Positions 5,784 to 5,918 of a stretch of DNA of 5,918 bases are shown piece by piece (within the stretch, counting starts at the first letter, position 1; every line of letters starts with the position of its first letter). A program made the position numbers and the translations under genes. The notes under the pieces were generated by a model. It searched no databases, had not been told where the DNA came from, and worked only from the letters and a program-made list of their open reading frames with translations. The stretch covers positions 1-5,918 of the forward strand of contig JAOPWF010000248.1 in the NCBI GenBank assembly GCA_025965815.1, given 5' to 3'. Source of the stretch: Mycobacterium sp. GTDB lineage: Bacteria; Actinomycetota; Actinomycetes; Mycobacteriales; Mycobacteriaceae.

Positions 5784-5918
5784 GTGCGCTGCCTAATCGT
5801 CGATGATTCCGCGGCTTTCGTCGATGCCGCGCGTTGCCTGCTTGAGCACCAGGGGGTCACCGTTGTCGGTGCGGCGTCGACCAGCGCCGCGGCGCTCCGG
5901 CTCGTCGAGGAGCTGCGG
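5784..5918 (+). CDS. response regulator, N-terminal receiver domain (partial)
   Basis: From GTG 5784 the frame reads VRCLIVDDSAAFVDAARCLL, then EHQGVTVVGAASTSAAALRL, and runs open to the window edge (45 codons). This is the opening of a CheY-like receiver domain: beta-1 CLIV, the acidic pocket pair D7-D8, helix-1 FVDAARCLLEHQG, and beta-2 VTVVGAAS. The phospho-accepting Asp, expected near residue 52, and the output domain lie beyond the window. The upstream HisKA_3-type kinase on the same strand suggests a NarL/FixJ-type regulator with a C-terminal helix-turn-helix. That is inference. The start follows from an in-frame TGA at 5760-5762 with no ATG, GTG or TTG codon in frame between it and 5784. 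No clear Shine-Dalgarno precedes it, so translation may be weak or from a near-leaderless transcript. Confidence 0.88.
   Translation, partial: MRCLIVDDSAAFVDAARCLLEHQGVTVVGAASTSAAALRLVEELR

Noticed and set aside
5506..5796. 96-codon frame ending inside the response regulator
   Set aside because: There is no Shine-Dalgarno, GC3 bias is weak, no motif is seen, and it overlaps the regulator start. Kept only as a remark in the spacer entry.

Overview
The window is high-GC DNA that reads as a mycobacterium or a close actinobacterial relative. The evidence is a small secreted protein with the mycobacterial CQSPGNVQI core, a Cys/His-rich micro-protein ending of a mycobacterial type, strongly GC3-biased codons in the sensor kinase, and a GC-rich hairpin terminator without a T-tract. 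No species can be named. No RNA gene, CRISPR array, insertion sequence or intact mobile element was seen.

Left part (1-724): the possible 3' end of an unidentified gene, then a compact complete transcription unit. This unit holds a possible ECF-type promoter, a near-perfect 42-bp inverted repeat made of two abutting 17-bp dyads (likely operator), a good Shine-Dalgarno, a gene for a small exported Gly/Tyr/His-rich protein, and a 12-bp-stem terminator.

Middle part (725-2940): a gene graveyard. In order it holds a four-copy 10-bp tandem repeat, a HicB-like antitoxin relic with an in-frame stop and no start, a minus-strand Cys/His-rich micro-protein that may be intact, a zinc-type alcohol dehydrogenase (MDR) relic with several frameshifts, an unidentified relic, and the first ~100 residues of a Tat-exported Dyp-type peroxidase (EfeB-like), frameshifted and cut off. 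These are not expected to make functional products.

Right part (2990-5918): a two-component pair. The 648-residue sensor kinase (3006-4952) has a KdpD-like DUF4118 membrane domain, PAS, GAF, HisKA_3 and HATPase. The N-terminus of a response regulator (5784 onward) runs off the window. The kinase presumably phosphorylates this regulator, but about 830 bp without a convincing gene separate them, although the kinase ends in an ATGA overlap typical of translational coupling. That spacer may hold another decayed gene.

No clearly new biological system is visible. The best leads are the double-dyad operator before the secreted protein, the kinase with its separated regulator, and the micro-protein surviving among pseudogenes.
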